DNA of 16,118 nt from Bacillota bacterium (lineage in GTDB: Bacteria > Bacillota > UBA994 > UBA5500): positions 1 through 16,118 of the forward strand of contig JAEZJZ010000105.1 of NCBI GenBank assembly GCA_023436245.1, written 5' to 3'. The position numbers and the translations under genes are program-made. The notes below the pieces were generated by a model, which was not told where the DNA came from, made no database searches, and saw only the letters and a list, made by a program, of their open reading frames with translations. Below, piece after piece: positions 13,902 to 16,118 of this stretch (position 1 is its first letter; each line of letters begins with the position of its first letter).

Positions 13902-15971
13902 ATGCCTAGAGATTTTGCATTGGACAAAGTGCGCAATATTGGAATCATGGCTCATATCGATGCGGGCAAGACGACAACTACGGAGCGTATCCTCTTTTAT
14001 ACCGGTAAGGTGCATAAAGTGGGAGAAGTGCACGATGGAGCCGCGACTATGGACTGGATGGTGCAAGAGCAAGAGCGTGGCATCACCATTACCTCGGCTG
14101 CAACGACTTGCCAGTGGCGCGATTGTCAGATTAACATCATCGACACGCCCGGACACGTGGACTTCACTGTGGAGGTAGAGCGCTCCTTGCGCGTGCTGGA
14201 CGGTGCTGTAGCCGTCTTCTGTGCCAAGGGAGGCGTGCAGCCACAGTCAGAGACTGTCTGGCGCCAAGCTAACAAGTATGCAGTGCCGCGTATCGCCTAC
14301 GTCAACAAGATGGACACATTAGGGGCCAGCTTCACCCGAGTGGTGGAGATGATGCGCGCTCGTCTGGGCGCCAACGCCCTGCCCATTCAGTTGCCGATTG
14401 GGCAAGAGGAGTCTTTTGAGGGGATCGTCGATCTTCTGAGCATGCAGGCGATTTACTACTTGGACGATCAGGGCACGCGCAGTGAAGCCAGGGCCATTCC
14501 GGAAGCACTTTTGGAGGAAGCCAGGAGACTGCGGGTGGAGCTGATTGAGGCATTGGCCATGGAAGATGAGGATTTGATGATGCATTATCTGGAGGGAGAT
14601 GAAATCTCCGCCGATGATATGCGTCGGGTGCTCCGAGTTGCAACCTTGGCCATGCATGTGGTTCCAGTGGTCTGTGGTTCCTCTTATCGCAACAAGGGTG
14701 TGCAAGCACTGTTAGATGCGATTGTGGACTACTTGCCTTCTCCGACTGAGGTGCCCGCAATCGTCGGTCATGCCCCAGACGGTAGCGAAATGAGCCGCCA
14801 ACCGGCTGATGAAGAACCGTTCTCTGGTTTGGTCTTCAAGATTGTATCCGATCCCTACGTCGGCAAGTTGGCCTACATGCGCGTCTACTCTGGCTCAATG
14901 TCGGCCGGCAGCTACGTGCAGAATACCAGCAAGCAGCGGCGCGAACGCATCGGAAGATTGATGAGAATGCACGCCAACCATCGTGAGGATGTCACAGAAG
15001 TCAGGGCGGGCGACATCGTCGCCGTCGTCGGCTTGAAGGACACAGTTACCGGCGAGACTCTTTCCTCTGATGATTCTCCGATCATCTTGGAGAGCATGCA
15101 GTTCCCGACTCCGGTCATCTCCCAGGCTATTGAGCCAAAGACCAAGGCCGATCAGGACAAGTTGTCCATGGCCCTGGCTAGGCTGGCGGAAGAAGACCCG
15201 ACATTCCGCACCTACACTGATGACGAAACTGGACAGACGATCATCAGCGGCATGGGCGAATTGCACTTGGAGATCATTGCAGATCGCTTGTTGCGCGAGT
15301 TCAAGGTAGGCGCCAATCTGGGTAGACAGCAGGTTGCTTACCGCGAGACTATCCGTCGTTCTGTCAAGGCCGAAGGCAGATTCGTGCGCCAGAGCGGTGG
15401 CCGTGGTCAGTACGGTCACGTTTGGGTGGAGTTCGAGCCGCAACCCGCGGGCGCCGGATATGAGTTCGTCAACAAGATTGTCGGGGGTGCAGTGCCCCGC
15501 GAATACGTCGGTCCCACCGATGCCGGTATCCAGGAGGCAATGCAGACTGGCATTTTGGCCGGGTTCCCGGTGGTCGATATCAAGGCAACCATCTATGATG
15601 GTAGTTACCACGATGTCGACTCCTCGGAGATGGCCTTCAAGATCGCTGGTTCAATGGCCTTCAAGAACGGTATGGCCAAGGCTAACCCGGTTCTGCTGGA
15701 GCCGGTGATGAAGATGGAAATCACGGTGCCGGAAGAATACCTCGGAGACGTGATTGGCGATTTGAACTCCCGTCGCGGCCGAGTTGAGGGCATGGAGCAG
15801 AGCAGTGGCGCCCAGATTATTCACGGATATGCGCCTTTGGCGCAGATGTTTGGATATACGACGACGCTGCGGTCACTGACGCAGGGACGCGGAACTTCCA
15901 GTATGGAGTTCGCTCAGTACGAGGAAGTTCCTAAGAGCCTGGCCGAAGAGATCGTCAAGTCCGGACGTTAG
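13902..15971 (+). CDS. fusA: translation elongation factor G
   Basis: EF-G is the GTPase that drives translocation and, with RRF, ribosome recycling. The 689-aa protein is near the usual length (about 692). GTPase motifs are A17-H-I-D-A-G-K-T-T25 (P-loop), R-G-I-T-I-T (switch I), D81-T-P-G-H85, N135-K-M-D138 and a G5 region in C-G-S-S-Y-R-N-K-G-V-Q, where the second Ser replaces the usual Ala. Domain III has M-G-E-L-H-L-E-I. Domain IV has G-Q-Y-G-H-V-W and D-G-S-Y-H570-D-V-D-S-S-E, with H570 matching the tip histidine of Thermus EF-G. After N-K-M-D the residues T-L-G-A-S-F replace the more usual R-x-G-A-D-F. Gene order supports canonical EF-G. ATG 13902 follows GGAGGGG (13891-13897). Confidence 0.97.
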   Translation: MPRDFALDKVRNIGIMAHIDAGKTTTTERILFYTGKVHKVGEVHDGAATMDWMVQEQERGITITSAATTCQWRDCQINIIDTPGHVDFTVEVERSLRVLDGAVAVFCAKGGVQPQSETVWRQANKYAVPRIAYVNKMDTLGASFTRVVEMMRARLGANALPIQLPIGQEESFEGIVDLLSMQAIYYLDDQGTRSEARAIPEALLEEARRLRVELIEALAMEDEDLMMHYLEGDEISADDMRRVLRVATLAMHVVPVVCGSSYRNKGVQALLDAIVDYLPSPTEVPAIVGHAPDGSEMSRQPADEEPFSGLVFKIVSDPYVGKLAYMRVYSGSMSAGSYVQNTSKQRRERIGRLMRMHANHREDVTEVRAGDIVAVVGLKDTVTGETLSSDDSPIILESMQFPTPVISQAIEPKTKADQDKLSMALARLAEEDPTFRTYTDDETGQTIISGMGELHLEIIADRLLREFKVGANLGRQQVAYRETIRRSVKAEGRFVRQSGGRGQYGHVWVEFEPQPAGAGYEFVNKIVGGAVPREYVGPTDAGIQEAMQTGILAGFPVVDIKATIYDGSYHDVDSSEMAFKIAGSMAFKNGMAKANPVLLEPVMKMEITVPEEYLGDVIGDLNSRRGRVEGMEQSSGAQIIHGYAPLAQMFGYTTTLRSLTQGRGTSSMEFAQYEEVPKSLAEEIVKSGR

Positions 15972-16007
15972 GTTTTTCACACTTTCTTACTAGGAGGGTA
16001 ATTAGGA

Positions 16008-16118
16008 ATGGCAAAGAAGAAGTACGAGCGCACGAAACCGCATGTAAACGTAGGTACCATCGGTCATATCGACCATGGTAAGACCACGTTGACGGCAGCC
16101 TTGACCACAGTCCTGTCC
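16008..16118 (+). CDS. tuf: elongation factor Tu, N-terminal part (runs off window)
   Basis: EF-Tu delivers aminoacyl-tRNA to the ribosome A site as a GTP complex. Only 37 codons are visible. They show the N-terminus MAKKKYERTKPHVNVGTIGH and the P-loop G-H-I-D-H-G-K-T-T; Ile21 replaces the common Val. ATG 16008 is preceded by AGGAGGG (15992-15998). The gap from fusA is 36 bases with no terminator, so it belongs to the same operon. The rest lies beyond the right edge. Confidence 0.95.
   Translation, partial: MAKKKYERTKPHVNVGTIGHIDHGKTTLTAALTTVLS

Overview
This window reads as chromosomal core DNA of a Bacillota (Firmicutes) bacterium, probably an uncultured clostridial or related deep lineage. 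The pointers are the cyclic-di-AMP receptor darA (yaaQ), yaaR, ricT (yaaT) and an L7Ae-family gene between rpoC and rpsL. Shine-Dalgarno sequences are strong (AGGAGG type) and the base composition is moderately GC-rich. Genus cannot be named from the sequence alone. Every gene found is on the + strand.

Layout. Positions 1-228 hold no gene I can recognise; they contain a C11 run and several small inverted repeats. Positions 229-4223 are a tightly packed cluster: darA, yaaR, holB, ricT, a TrmN6/YabB-like methyltransferase and rsmI. It covers c-di-AMP sensing, the clamp loader, a RicAFT-type RNA maturation factor and two RNA methyltransferases. Positions 4224-4500 are an intergenic leader with a good SigA-type promoter and attenuator-like folds. 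Then come rpoB (4501-8622) and rpoC (8716-12462). A perfect consensus promoter (TTGACA, 17 bp, TATAAT) lies inside the last 35 bases of rpoC. It is followed by a 156-base leader made largely of two tandem copies of a double-hairpin element. The str-type operon follows: L7Ae-like gene, rpsL, rpsG, fusA and the first 37 codons of tuf, which runs off the window.

How it fits together. The second half builds core transcription and translation machinery: RNA polymerase beta and beta', S12, S7, EF-G and EF-Tu. Usually rpoB follows rplJ-rplL; here rsmI directly precedes it, so the usual L10/L12 transcription unit and its control are absent from this locus. rpoB instead appears to have its own promoter and leader. 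Both polymerase subunits carry extra sequence. Beta has a long acidic tail of about 170 residues. Beta' has about 67 extra residues between the first and second ligands of its second zinc site.

The most interesting non-coding signals are the perfect promoter within rpoC and the tandem double-hairpin leader. The hairpins show a compensatory two-base-pair change between copies, which suggests a structured RNA. No CRISPR array, tRNA, rRNA, transposase or prophage gene was seen.
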